Below, piece by piece: positions 53,517-63,019 of a stretch of DNA of 64,000 bases. The stretch lies in the NCBI RefSeq assembly GCF_003097315.1, contig NZ_QDDL01000001.1, positions 992,001 through 1,056,000 on the forward strand. Reading direction: 5' to 3'. A program made the translations under genes and the position numbers. Position 1 is the stretch's first letter, and the number at the start of each line of letters is the position of its first letter. The stretch comes from Pelagibaculum spongiae. GTDB taxonomy: Bacteria > Pseudomonadota > Gammaproteobacteria > Enterobacterales > Pelagibaculaceae. The notes under the pieces are model-generated. The model had not been told where the DNA came from. It saw only the letters and a list, made by a program, of their open reading frames with translations, and ran no database searches.

Positions 53517-54353
53517 TTATGCGTTTATTGAACTTGCCAACTTAAAACGCCTCACCAACACATCAATAGTTAAATCCATCGACATTTTTTCAGCCAAAGC
53601 CTGTTTTACTTCTTCACTGGCGCTCCAGTAATAGGGCGTCATTAGCAGCAAATTCTGTAACGCTTGCTGGTCCAGGGTAATGACTTGTTTTACCCGGTGA
53701 GTTTCTATTTGCCATAACTCACCATTAATTCTGTTTAACTGGGCATTTTCATCATGAGCTTTTGGCTCACGATAAATCATTTGTCGTAATTCTTGTAAAT
53801 GATCTTGACCGGGATTGACTGAAATAATCACTCCACCTTCTTTTAGCAAAGGGCGCCAAGCGACAAAATCGTCACGACAAAAAATAACTGTGATTAAATC
53901 AAGACTATTCGGTTGAATTGGCGGGCGGGTAATACTGGCAACCAGCCAATGCAAATTGGCTTGCTTTGGCTTGGCTGCTGCCTGAATTGCTGGGCGGGAA
54001 ATATCCAACGCATAAACTTGTGGGGCTGTTGGCTGTTGGTTGGCAATCGCTTGCGCCAAACCTCGAGTGTACCAACCTTCGCCACAGCCACAGTCCATCA
54101 ATTGTTCAATGGGCTGTGATGGCAACATACTGATCACACCATCAAGAATCGGTTGATAATGACCGCCGTGTAAATATGACTGACGCGCCAACACCATATC
54201 TTTATTGTCGCCCGGATCTTTGCTCTTTTTATGCTGTGCCAACAACAGGTTGGTATAACCCTGCTTCGCCATATCAAAGCAATGGTTAGCCGGGCAACGG
54301 TAGGTTTTTTGATCGAGCGTTAAGGCTTGTTGGCAAACTGGGCAAGCGAGCAT
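53517..54353 (-). CDS. rlmA: 23S rRNA (guanine-N1)-methyltransferase RlmA
   Basis: Methylates G745 of 23S rRNA (E. coli numbering). N-terminal zinc site C4, C7, C20 and H24 ('CPVC', 'RCPANH'), then the substrate segment 'KQGYTNLLLAQHKKSKDPGDNKDMV' and a Rossmann methyltransferase with 'LMDCGCGEGWYTRGLA' and 'YALDISRPAIQAAAK'. Length 278, normal. It may be the only gene of its transcript. Confidence 0.92.
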   Translation of the reverse strand: MLACPVCQQALTLDQKTYRCPANHCFDMAKQGYTNLLLAQHKKSKDPGDNKDMVLARQSYLHGGHYQPILDGVISMLPSQPIEQLMDCGCGEGWYTRGLAQAIANQQPTAPQVYALDISRPAIQAAAKPKQANLHWLVASITRPPIQPNSLDLITVIFCRDDFVAWRPLLKEGGVIISVNPGQDHLQELRQMIYREPKAHDENAQLNRINGELWQIETHRVKQVITLDQQALQNLLLMTPYYWSASEEVKQALAEKMSMDLTIDVLVRRFKLASSINA

Positions 54354-54497
54354 GGTAGGTTCCGGTTAGAAACTGAGCAGATAGCAACTGGCTGAATAGA
54401 CCGCCAGATATAGAAGGCGCAGTATCATAAACCATCAGCAATAAACCAAGTATTATCTGCGCTAATGGGAGGTTCAGCCTGATTCGAGGAGGCGTTT

Positions 54498-55829
54498 TTA
54501 CGCCGGCGCAGATATTTTCTCAATTTCATTTGCTTTGCCGGTAGCAACCTCAACCACCTGCCACAACCGATCCTGCCCCCAAGCCATTGCACCATTATGC
54601 TCAATGACCGGCACGCCCCAAAAGCCAGCTTCACTAATCGTTTGGCGGTGCTCGGTGAGCAGTGGCAGCCAATCTTGGCGCTGCAAACAACTAAGGTTCA
54701 ATTGACCAGATAACCCTGATTGTTCAATTAATTTATCTAGCTGATCGATATCGGCTAAGTCTTTTCCTTGCGCCCAGGCTGCTTTCATTAATCGATACAA
54801 AACTTCATCTGCTAACTCTGGAGTTTGTTGCAAGGTTTCAAACCAGATTGCGTAGCCGTTTTCAACCCCTTTTCCTAGCGGATCACAAACCGGGCCAAAT
54901 GGAATATTCTGCAACCAAGCTTCTCTGGCAGCATCTTTTAAAATATAAAATTTCTTGGCAGATGGCACGGGTAAGCCACGCATTACCATTGGCAGCAATG
55001 GCTTTAAATTCAGTTTAATGAGCTGCTGATCGGCCAATGTTTTTAGTCGATAAAACAGCAACCAAGAATAAGGGCTGCGCAGGGATAGATACAAAGTGAT
55101 TTCTGACGGCTGTTTTTTAGCAACCATTAACTGATTAAACCACTGCCATTCAAACTCTATTCTTTTTGAGAAATCGTCGATTGGGTTATTTTTTGCTAAC
55201 TGCAATTGATTTAATCGTTGCTGCAAATGATTTAACCGGTCGATACCCCAGTAAAACTCGCCATCATATTGAATCATTGCTGCGAGGTAATGGCCGGACT
55301 TTTGCAGAGCTTGCAGGTTATTATCAAGATTTTCTTGTATTTGAGTCGGCATTAACTGCGAATGCATTGATTGCTGATCATGATAGACATTAATCGATTG
55401 TTCACTATGAAAAGCCGTAAATAGCTGTAGTAGCTTTTTAATATCTGACTGACTATTGAGCAGCGCCTGCTGCCATTCAATAGTAACTGTTCGTGGAATG
55501 GCAGGCTGTAGCTGATAAAAATCAGCTAAGGCTTTTGCATCACTGAAAGACCAGCTTCGATAAGCAACCGGTTCTACTTGAACTGCTTCGACTGGCTTTT
55601 CAATAATCAATATTTCCAGTTCGACCTGATATTGCTGCTGCAAACTGGGCAACTGTTGTAGCAATAAATAACTGAAAGGATCATCCAGCTGCAGCCAAAC
55701 TTTTAACACATGTGGTTTTTGAGACAAATGAGTTAATTGAAATAGCTTCCTTTGCCAATTAAGTAATGTTGGCTGAGTTGCTAAAGGGCTAAACCAGCTT
55801 TGGAATTTGGCTTTGGATATTTTTTTCAT
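54498..55829 (-). CDS. Tandem DsbA/HCCA-isomerase-like thioredoxin-fold protein
   Basis: A 443-residue cytoplasmic protein with two DsbA-like thioredoxin-fold domains of the 2-hydroxychromene-2-carboxylate isomerase/kappa GST type. Domain 1 (about 40-215) starts with 'LQLDDPFSYLLLQQL' and domain 2 (about 235-435) with 'LSLRSPYSWLLFYRL', both giving the Ser/Asp-Pro-x-Ser-Tyr-Leu start of the HCCA family. Domain 2 ends with the cis-Pro segment 'GFWGVPVIEHNGAMAWGQDRL'. No CxxC, so disulfide exchange is unlikely; a glutathione-linked isomerase or transferase role is inferred. Confidence 0.8.
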   Translation of the reverse strand: MKKISKAKFQSWFSPLATQPTLLNWQRKLFQLTHLSQKPHVLKVWLQLDDPFSYLLLQQLPSLQQQYQVELEILIIEKPVEAVQVEPVAYRSWSFSDAKALADFYQLQPAIPRTVTIEWQQALLNSQSDIKKLLQLFTAFHSEQSINVYHDQQSMHSQLMPTQIQENLDNNLQALQKSGHYLAAMIQYDGEFYWGIDRLNHLQQRLNQLQLAKNNPIDDFSKRIEFEWQWFNQLMVAKKQPSEITLYLSLRSPYSWLLFYRLKTLADQQLIKLNLKPLLPMVMRGLPVPSAKKFYILKDAAREAWLQNIPFGPVCDPLGKGVENGYAIWFETLQQTPELADEVLYRLMKAAWAQGKDLADIDQLDKLIEQSGLSGQLNLSCLQRQDWLPLLTEHRQTISEAGFWGVPVIEHNGAMAWGQDRLWQVVEVATGKANEIEKISAPA

Positions 55830-55993
55830 ATTAATTCTATTTTTTATGGATAGCTACATTGTTGAGTGCCTTCTCGTAGGCCATCCCTGAGCCTCGGTGA
55901 AGCGTGACGTTTTGTTGACAAGGCGCTATTCACTTCGCTCATGACGACCTTCAGTGTATTTCTTTCTACACAGTTTAAAAATCAACCGGTTTT

Positions 55994-56028
55994 CGTAGCC
56001 TGGGTAAGCCTGTCGTCGCACCCGGGGA
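55994..56028. repeat. REP-like dispersed repeat
   Basis: TCGTAGCCTGGGTAAGCC...GCACCCGGGGA belongs to the widely dispersed 'GTAGCCCGGGTAAG...CACCCGGG' type of intergenic repeats. It lies in the 254-bp gap after the small exported protein gene, which otherwise shows no gene. Confidence 0.55.
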
Positions 56029-56083
56029 TTTTCGCTTCAAATTACCGGCCACACCAACATATCAAACAAACACATTAAACCAA

Positions 56084-56512
56084 TTACTTATAAATAATCG
56101 GCTTATATTCCCAAGCTATTTTTATATCTTCTGACTTGATCTTTTTTGACTCAAGTTTAATCAACTCTGAATATTTTCCTTTAAGTCGACTTTTTAGTTT
56201 TATTTTATGACTCTTACCAAATTTATCAGTACCATTAACCTTAATAATCAAGGTGCCTGCTCGTTGCGCTCGCATTACTCTACCCTGCAATTGCAAACGC
56301 TGGCTTTCATTGTCATACACCAATGAAGCTCGAATACATAACAGCAGTTTTGCATCACAGATTCGTTGATTAGAAAAAACTTTAGTATCAGCCAGGGCAG
56401 GTGGGCTCAAAAACATCGTAAAAAATAGGGGTAGCGATAGAAGCGCTAACTTGCGCTTGATAGCCGATATTGGCTGCAGCTGTTTTGAAGATCCGTCTGA
56501 TGAATTGTCCAT
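56084..56512 (-). CDS. Small exported hypothetical protein
   Basis: A 142-residue protein with a basic N-region, a hydrophobic stretch (about 22-40) and a signal peptidase-like site before 'DTKVFSNQRIC'. Two Cys in the mature part (about 52 and 58, 'ICDAKLLLC') could form a disulfide. The C-terminal half is rich in Lys and beta strands and may be a single Ig-like domain. Family not recognised. It starts after a gap of 200 nt from the alcohol dehydrogenase terminator and appears to be a single gene. Confidence 0.7.
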   Translation of the reverse strand: MDNSSDGSSKQLQPISAIKRKLALLSLPLFFTMFLSPPALADTKVFSNQRICDAKLLLCIRASLVYDNESQRLQLQGRVMRAQRAGTLIIKVNGTDKFGKSHKIKLKSRLKGKYSELIKLESKKIKSEDIKIAWEYKPIIYK

Positions 56513-56633
56513 GAAGTAATTTTTTATTCTTCTGTATCTAACTGAAGGTGCTGATTATCTTCGCTTGCTGCTAACCGTCTGGCAAGTAGTCTTTGCTTTT
56601 GGCGGCAAATTCCCTCTAAGTCAATTCATTCCA

Positions 56634-56690
56634 TAAAAAAAGCTCCATTACTACAGGTTGGTTTAATACCAACAGTAGCAATGGAGCTTT
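56634..56690 (-). terminator. Terminator after alcohol dehydrogenase gene
   Basis: Long stem AAAGCTCCATT.CTAC..TTGGT / ACCAA..GTAG.AATGGAGCTTT with few mismatches, then seven T on the minus strand, 26 nt after the stop. Confidence 0.88.
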
Positions 56691-56715
56691 CGGTGTTTTT
56701 ACTAACCGCTACAGA

Positions 56716-57873
56716 TTACAGCGCTTGCATTAATATCTCACGGCTGATTTCTGGAGTGATTTCTCCTTGCTCACCCAAAGTAGTCATGCCGTGCAGCGTC
56801 AGATTTTTAATTAGTGTATCGACATCTTTTTCTGTCAAATCCACTTCAGACAAGCGAACTGGAACTTGCATCTGGCTGAAGAATTGCTCAGTTTTGGTAA
56901 TTGCTAGGTCAATTCTTGCGTCATCATCACCATCAGTAATCTGCCAAACACGCTCGGCATATTGCAGCAATTTTTCACGCTTTTGCTCACGACGTACTTT
57001 CATTACACCTGGCAATACAATCGATAAAGTTCTTGCATGGTCAATACCATAAGCGGCGGTTAATTCGTGGCCAATCATGTGAGTTGACCAATCTTGAGGT
57101 ACACCGGCACCGATTAAGCCATTTAATGCCATGGTGGCAGACCACATGATATTTGAACGAATTTCTAGATCTTCTTTAGTTTCTGAAGCCAGTGCTTTTG
57201 GCCCTTCTTCAATCAGTGTTTGCAACAAACCTTCAGAGAAACGATCCTGCACCTTGCCATTAACGCTATAGGTCAGATATTGCTCCATGATGTGAATAAA
57301 GGCATCGACTACACCATTACCAATTTGTCGATCAGATAATGACAATGTCACCTGTGGGTCCAATACCGCAAATTGTGGACGAACCAACGGGCTACCAAAA
57401 GGTAGTTTGCAGCCATCACGAGTAACCACCGAGCCACCATTACTTTCTGAGCCAGTCGCTGGCAACGTCAGTACCGCACCCATTGGCAATGCTTGTTTGA
57501 TGGGTGCTTGCTTAGCAACGATGTCCCATGGATCATCACCTTCAAATAAGGCTGCAGCAGCAATAAATTTAGTGCCGTCAATTACCGAACCGCCGCCGAC
57601 TGCCAGCAAATAATCAATATCATGCTGTTCAATTAATGCTTGGGCCTTAATTAAAGTGTCGTAACTTGGGTTTGGTTCAATACCTGAAAATTCAAACCAG
57701 CTATGATCTTTCAGCGCTTCAACCACCTGATCATAAACACCATTAGATTTAATTGAACCACCACCATAGGTGACCAACACCTTGGCATTTGCCGGGATTT
57801 CTTTGGCAACGGCTTTAATTTGCCCTTCACCAAAATGAATTCGAGTCGGATTTTGGAAGGTAAAGTTCAACAT
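56716..57873 (-). CDS. Iron-containing alcohol dehydrogenase, YqhD-like aldehyde reductase
   Basis: NADPH-dependent reductase of short and toxic aldehydes. Of 385 residues; 'YGGGSIKSNGVYDQV' (NADPH site), 'AVGGGSVIDGTKFIA' and 'LPATGSESNGGSVVT' are typical. Metal ligands are expected at the Asp and His of 'VVDAFIHIMEQYL', 'MIGHELTAAYGIDHARTLSIVLP'. The 'SIKSNG' and 'GSESNGGSV' forms point to the YqhD group. It lies 134 nt after a DJ-1/Hsp31-like gene on the same strand, both divergent from a LysR regulator; together they suit detoxification of methylglyoxal and similar aldehydes. Confidence 0.93.
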   Translation of the reverse strand: MLNFTFQNPTRIHFGEGQIKAVAKEIPANAKVLVTYGGGSIKSNGVYDQVVEALKDHSWFEFSGIEPNPSYDTLIKAQALIEQHDIDYLLAVGGGSVIDGTKFIAAAALFEGDDPWDIVAKQAPIKQALPMGAVLTLPATGSESNGGSVVTRDGCKLPFGSPLVRPQFAVLDPQVTLSLSDRQIGNGVVDAFIHIMEQYLTYSVNGKVQDRFSEGLLQTLIEEGPKALASETKEDLEIRSNIMWSATMALNGLIGAGVPQDWSTHMIGHELTAAYGIDHARTLSIVLPGVMKVRREQKREKLLQYAERVWQITDGDDDARIDLAITKTEQFFSQMQVPVRLSEVDLTEKDVDTLIKNLTLHGMTTLGEQGEITPEISREILMQAL

Positions 57874-58007
57874 AATAGGGTTCCTGAAAGTGAAAAAATA
57901 TCTTCAAAAGTTCAATCGTTAGAACTACAAATAGGGCTGCTTAGATTGATATCAAGCCTGCAGCCCTATGTTTAAATTTTTATTTACACAAACAACCGGT
58001 TAATTAA

Positions 58008-58697
58008 CTAAGCGTTAATCTGAGTCAATAATTTTTGTGCCGCTAATTCAGAACTGGCTGGGTTCTGACCACTAATTAACAAGCCATCTTGTACGGCGAA
58101 AGCATTCCAGTCAGCGCCCTTCTGGTAATCACCACCGCGTTGCAACAATTCATCTTCCAGTAAGAAAGGCACAATTTCGCTTAGCTGAACCGCATCTTCT
58201 TCACTGTTACTAAAGCCGGTAACTGCCTTGCCTTTAACCAAATATTCGCCTTGCTGATCTTTTACATTAAGAAAAGCGGCGGTTGCATGACAAACTGCGG
58301 CAACAGGCTTTCCATTATTTATTAATGATGCAATCAATTTAATTGAATCTTTATTGTCGGTTAAATCCCATAATGGGCCGTGGCCACCTGGGTAAAATAC
58401 CGCATCAAAATCATCTGCTGCAATATCCGCTAATTTAACGGTATTTTCCAGCTCTGCTTGGGCAGGTTTGTCTTCATCAAAGCGGCGAGTTGCATCGGTC
58501 TGGAAATCAGCCAGTTCACTTTTAGGATCAATCGGTGGCTGGCCACCCGCTGGGGATGCTAAAACAACCTCAACACCGGCATCTTTCAACACGTAATAAG
58601 GTGCTGCAAATTCTTCAACCCAAAAACCGGTTTTCTCTCCGCTCGAACCTAGCTGGTCATGTGAAGTCAGTACCATCAAAACTTTTTTTGCGTTCAT
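58008..58697 (-). CDS. DJ-1/PfpI family protein, Hsp31-like (putative glyoxalase III)
   Basis: Class I glutamine amidotransferase-like fold, 229 residues. The nucleophile elbow 'PVAAVCHATAAF' (Cys about 137) and 'AVFYPGGHGPLWDLTDN' are those of Hsp31-like proteins, many of which convert methylglyoxal to lactate without cofactor or act in protein deglycation. The N-terminal 'VLMVLTSHDQLGSSGEKTGFWVEE' segment is also typical. Adjacent to the YqhD-like gene and 189 nt from the divergent LysR gene. Confidence 0.9.
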   Translation of the reverse strand: MNAKKVLMVLTSHDQLGSSGEKTGFWVEEFAAPYYVLKDAGVEVVLASPAGGQPPIDPKSELADFQTDATRRFDEDKPAQAELENTVKLADIAADDFDAVFYPGGHGPLWDLTDNKDSIKLIASLINNGKPVAAVCHATAAFLNVKDQQGEYLVKGKAVTGFSNSEEDAVQLSEIVPFLLEDELLQRGGDYQKGADWNAFAVQDGLLISGQNPASSELAAQKLLTQINA

Positions 58698-58886
58698 AAT
58701 TGATTGATCCTTAGCGAAGCTAGTAGTTAAGAGTGAAGTCAGTGACTAAAAGAGGCACCTGTTCAAGCGATGAATCCATATTAGACCTCGCATAACAATC
58801 AAACAATGCAGACAAAATCTAATTCATTAGTCAGTTTTTTGATACAATCGAGCGCATCTAATCAATTTGCTCGATCTGGAGTCACA

Positions 58887-59801
58887 ATGGATCTGTCATT
58901 CGATCAACTGAAAAGCATGGTAGTGTTTGCCAAGGTAGTAGAGCACGGCAGCTTAAGTGCTGCAGCCAGACAGCTGAAGCTTTCCAGAGCTGTGGTCAGC
59001 TACCATTTAAAGAAGCTAGAACAGCAACTTGAAGTGAAACTACTTAACCGCTCTACCCGTAGCATTTCATTAACCGATACCGGTGAAGCCTATTATCAGC
59101 GCTGTCGAATTATTACCGAGCAAGCGACTGCGGCGAACCAGCAAATTGAAAATCTTAAAAATGAACCAGTCGGCTTATTAAAAATCACCTGCCCGGTCAA
59201 TATTGGCCTGCAGACGATTGTTCCGGCATTAAACGAATTCCGCGGTTTATATCCAAAAATTGAACTCGATGTAATGCTGACCGATGAAGTGGTCAATATT
59301 CTCCAGCAGGGAATCGACCTAGCAATTCGCGGTGCGCCGTTAAAAGACTCCGGCTTACAGGCCAGCAAATTATCAACACTATCTACCTGTTTATGCGGTT
59401 CGCCAGAATACTTCAAAAAACACGGCCGACCCACCTGCCCCGCTGATTTAAATCAACACCAATGGGTTATTTATAAACTGACTTCAGGAGCGCTGGAACT
59501 TAGCAAGGGTAGCCGTTCTTACAGCATTGAAGTTAAAGGCAGCATCAGCACCAACAATGCCGCAGCAAGAACCGCTTTTATTGAAGGTGGACATGGCTTG
59601 GGCAGAATACCGACTTACGACGCACTGCCCAGAATAAAGCAAGGCAAGCTGGAATCAGTTTTAGATGATTTTCAGTTAAGCGACATTAATGTTTACGGCG
59701 TGTTTCCACCGGGTGCCGCCAACTCGAAAAAGCTAAGATTATTAATTGATTATTTAAAGCAGTATTTTATACAACAGCAAGGGCAATGGCAGCGGTTGTA
59801 A
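58887..59801 (+). CDS. LysR-family transcriptional regulator
   Basis: A 304-residue regulator. N-terminal winged helix-turn-helix (about 1-62; 'MVVFAKVVEHGSLSAAARQLKLSRAVVSYHLKKLEQQL' region), then linker and an effector-binding domain (about 90-295) like those of the CrgA/AaeR group. The ATG at 58887 has GGAG 7 nt before it; the in-frame ATG at 58806 is less likely. Being divergent from the DJ-1 and YqhD-like genes, it probably controls them in response to aldehyde or electrophile stress. Confidence 0.92.
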   Translation: MDLSFDQLKSMVVFAKVVEHGSLSAAARQLKLSRAVVSYHLKKLEQQLEVKLLNRSTRSISLTDTGEAYYQRCRIITEQATAANQQIENLKNEPVGLLKITCPVNIGLQTIVPALNEFRGLYPKIELDVMLTDEVVNILQQGIDLAIRGAPLKDSGLQASKLSTLSTCLCGSPEYFKKHGRPTCPADLNQHQWVIYKLTSGALELSKGSRSYSIEVKGSISTNNAAARTAFIEGGHGLGRIPTYDALPRIKQGKLESVLDDFQLSDINVYGVFPPGAANSKKLRLLIDYLKQYFIQQQGQWQRL

Positions 59802-59805
59802 GTGC

Positions 59806-59839
59806 GTAGGTTTGAGAAGCCTAAGGCGCAATCAGACAT
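59806..59839 (+). repeat. Half element of the GTAGGTTTGAT palindrome family
   Basis: GTAGGTTTGAGAAGCCTAAGGCGCAATCAGACAT; the left arm alone, directly after the LysR stop. The matching right arm is not found within the following 200 bp. Confidence 0.7.
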
Positions 59840-59962
59840 TTTTATTTTCACAAGACATGAGTGTTTTTATAATCTTGCAGATGTAAGCTGGACTAGACTA
59901 GAAATGATCCTTTCATTTTTAGCAGGCTCTATTAATCTCATTTTTTCGCCTAACGCCTGAAT

Positions 59963-59988
59963 CAAACGCCGCATAATGCGGTCGTTTG
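59963..59988 (-). terminator. Hairpin after HerA gene
   Basis: A 12-bp stem CAAACG-CCGCAT / ATGCGG-CGTTTG with one bulged base, 24 nt after the HerA stop. There is no T-run on the minus strand, so it may be a REP-like hairpin rather than a true terminator. Confidence 0.4.
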
Positions 59989-60011
59989 CATTCACTCGCT
60001 ATAATCTTCGA

Positions 60012-61847
60012 TTAACTTGTCATTCTTTTAGTTATTCTATCTAACTCTGTTGCCGTTAAACGAGGCATAGCCCAGCCTTCCGCGAACGGTATAGTGCTTG
60101 ACCTTGGTAATTTACTTTCTTCCAAATCTCTAATTTTTATTCTAGATGGAATCGAAGCGCCTTCACCGACAAATATTGCTTCTTGTTGAGATAGGATTGA
60201 AAGTGCACTCACCATTCCCGACAAGCCATCTGGTAAAAACCGAGCAACATGCTGCTGATCTGCAGAATTCGTTAATCGCAGTACGACCCAAGTTCCACAC
60301 TGAGAAATTACAGTACTATCTACATCTGCAGGTCTCTGACTAACAAGCATAAGACCAATTCCATATTTACGTCCTTCACGCGCTATTCTTCTAATTGCAT
60401 TTTGAGCAGCAAAATATTGAGCCTCACCTTTATCTGGAACATACCTATGGGCTTCTTCGCAAACTAATAGTATTGGGTCTTTGATTTTTTCACTCTGCTT
60501 TTGATACACCTTGTATTGAAATAACAATCTAGCGATTACGGCTGTTAATGGCCCTGCAACTTCGTTTGGCAATCCTGAAATATCAACAATCCTAATATCT
60601 TTTCCAGCTTTTGGACTGACACCTACAAATTGATTTAATATTTTAGAAAGGCAATCGTCATCATGTTTCCAATTATTCATTAAGAATGCCAATCTTGAAT
60701 CTTTTCTAAGTACTTTTAATTTGTCTAGCACTGAAGCAGCTGAAGATTTTGAATATTCGCTTGGTGGAATTGTTTCATGTATTTTTTTTGTGTTTTTTCG
60801 ACCTGCCTGAATAAATCGAACATGCCTTTCAAACTCGTCAAGTGAAAATGGTCGTGGTTTATCTCGATCAAATGATAAGACTTCAGTAATTTCATGTCCA
60901 TCCATTAATTGCGGGGAATCAATATCCTCCAATTCATTAAACTCATCAGTACCAAACATTGATGGACAAGGCTTTAGAATTCCTTCTGCCACCATACGTG
61001 CATGACTCAATGCTTTGTAAACAACATTATTTTGGCTGGTTGCACTAAATTCTGTTTTACCAATAATTAAATTTGATAGTTCATCGCTAGACATTAACCA
61101 ATAGGGTAAGTTGATTTCTATTTGCTCATCTTTATCGTCAGCAAGCACATCATAAGCTCGGTATAGTAATCCCCTGTGCTTAAATGCCTGACCATACTCG
61201 CCGTGTGGGTCAATTATTATTATTTGAGGAGATAAAAAATCATTATTATGTTTATGCTCTAGTACACTATGCAATATAGCTGCTACTGTTCCAGATTTCC
61301 CTGAACCAGTTGAACCTAAAACGGCACAATGCATTCCAAACATTTTATTAATGTTCACTCTACACACTGATGATTCAGATGCACTGTATGTTGCAAAAGG
61401 AACTAGAGGATTTACTTTATCATCCACAGCACCTTCTGCAGACTGATAAAGTTTAGATGTTTCCTCGCTAGTTAAGAGATAAACACTTTGAAGTGGCAGT
61501 GGATAAGTCTTTATACCCCTTTTAAAAGAAAGCGTACATGATGAGCTTTTCCAATGGCCTTCGGCTAACAGTTGAACTTCCATTACCCGCTGATCTGAAT
61601 CTGAAGTTATTGGTTGCCCGGCATCCAATAACTCTTCAGATCGCATTCGCAACATAGCAACTATTCAGAAAATAATCTTTCGGCCATAATGTATTTTTAT
61701 CATGCTCCCAATTTGGCCAATTGGATACACCCTACCTTCAAATGTGCTAGACAATTCCGAGATACTGTTAGAAAGTTCTACCTTTAGCGATGTACCAGAT
61801 ACTTCAACAACATGCCCAATTTTTAATTCATCAATAGGATTAAACAC
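60012..61847 (-). pseudogene. herA: HerA-like ATPase of a SIR2-HerA system, interrupted by an in-frame TGA
   Basis: HerA/FtsK-fold translocase subunit of a SIR2-HerA anti-phage pair. A GTG start at 61847, with GAGGT 9 nt before, opens a 60-codon HAS-barrel piece ('GHVVEVSGTSLKVELSN', 'GQIGSMIKIHYGRKIIF'). A TGA follows at 61667-61665 in the same frame. Reading on gives ATA-GTT-GCT-ATG and a 547-residue ATPase (60012-61655) with Walker A 'GSTGSGKSGT' and Walker B 'LLVCEEAHRYVP', plus 'REGRKYGIGLMLVSQRP'. The two pieces add up to a normal HerA. TGA is one change from GGA (Gly), which would give 'IIFGIVAM'. Either a nonsense mutation or readthrough; the ATPase part could still be made from the internal ATG at 61655. 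Confidence 0.85.
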
Positions 61848-61849
61848 TT

Positions 61850-63019
61850 TTATACCTCACAGCCGTTTTGAAGGATTTCAGTCAGGCCTTTGAATGTCCA
61901 CCAAAGGTCATCATCCTTTCTCTTAAATGGGCCTTCAGCCCCAACATATAGCCCATTGATAGTTGCAATGAACACACGTTTACCAAACGAAGAGTTACGC
62001 CATTTTTCCAAATCCATAGGTATTAAATCTTTACATTCAACAAATGCTAGCAGCACTGTTTTGTTATTAATTTTAGACATGGCAACTTCAATTTCATTAT
62101 TTATATGTTCATCGCCAAAGCTATAACCACAAACAGCCAGTACATTCCTACTTCTTGAGTTAAGTGTATTTCTAAATAAATCAAATTGTGTTGAAAAGGG
62201 ATCTTGCTGAGTAGCGATATATTTTGTTGACTGCGGGTATATTAAAACTCGCTTATTTGCTTTAGGATATTTGTCGTTTGCTCTAACGCGCCAAACGTAT
62301 CCTTTCTCACAAAGAAACCAATCAATTGAACCATGCATTTTAATTACATTTGCTCTACAGCCACTTGTAGGCAGATTATCACCATATGCAACTGTTCGAT
62401 AAGCTACCGATCCACCTGAAAACCCATCCCAACAAGGGATTCTATTTAAAGCCAGCGCGTCTTCAATTAAAGTGTCATAGTTAGTTGTAAATAAATTTAT
62501 CGGCTTCCTTCTATCTTGAATTCCAGCTTGCTGATGATTAAAGAGTATTTCAATGAATTTGTTATGTGCGTCTATCGATACAATTGGATTATCCGGACTC
62601 CCTTCTTCTAAAACATTACCATCCTTACCTTCAACATAACCTGATCTAATAGTATCAGATATAATCTTAAGTATTTTATTGTGAATAATTTCCAATTCAT
62701 TTTTAGTGAAAATATTATCACTAATCTTTATCTGTTTTGATTTACTCCGTTCAGAAAGAGCAATGTAGTCGCCAAGATGGCTGAGTATATGCTCTACATG
62801 ACAATCATCTGGCAATTCAGATTTAAGTGGTACTAAGCAGTTATTAAACGCTTCTAGATCATTTTCTTTTAATAGATTACTTACACGGTTTGTAAGTGGA
62901 TACATTAATGGAAGCTTTGCATCATAGCTAATACCAGCCCCTAGAAGCCAACTTAACTCAGAGCATTGTAAGTTTTTTTCCAGTTGGGATATCAGCTCAT
63001 TATTAGACATGTCGTCCAT
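61850..63019 (-). CDS. SIR2-like NADase of a SIR2-HerA defence pair
   Basis: A 389-residue SIR2-fold protein. NAD-binding 'WLLGAGISY' (G27-A28-G29), 'TTNYDTLIEDAL' with N180, and 'KMHGSIDW' with the catalytic His 229 are intact, so NAD+ cleavage is plausible. The region 'VLAVCGYSFGDEHIN' completes the Rossmann fold. SIR2-HerA pairs are a described anti-phage system that depletes NAD+ on infection. The gene is 2 nt before the HerA start. ATG at 63019 has GGAGAG just upstream. Neighbouring toxin-antitoxin genes add to the defence-island picture. Confidence 0.92.
   Translation of the reverse strand: MDDMSNNELISQLEKNLQCSELSWLLGAGISYDAKLPLMYPLTNRVSNLLKENDLEAFNNCLVPLKSELPDDCHVEHILSHLGDYIALSERSKSKQIKISDNIFTKNELEIIHNKILKIISDTIRSGYVEGKDGNVLEEGSPDNPIVSIDAHNKFIEILFNHQQAGIQDRRKPINLFTTNYDTLIEDALALNRIPCWDGFSGGSVAYRTVAYGDNLPTSGCRANVIKMHGSIDWFLCEKGYVWRVRANDKYPKANKRVLIYPQSTKYIATQQDPFSTQFDLFRNTLNSRSRNVLAVCGYSFGDEHINNEIEVAMSKINNKTVLLAFVECKDLIPMDLEKWRNSSFGKRVFIATINGLYVGAEGPFKRKDDDLWWTFKGLTEILQNGCEV

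Noticed and set aside
61665-61847. The 60-codon ORF as an independent small gene
   Set aside because: It is in the same frame as the ATPase part, has the HerA barrel sequence, and only a single TGA separates them.
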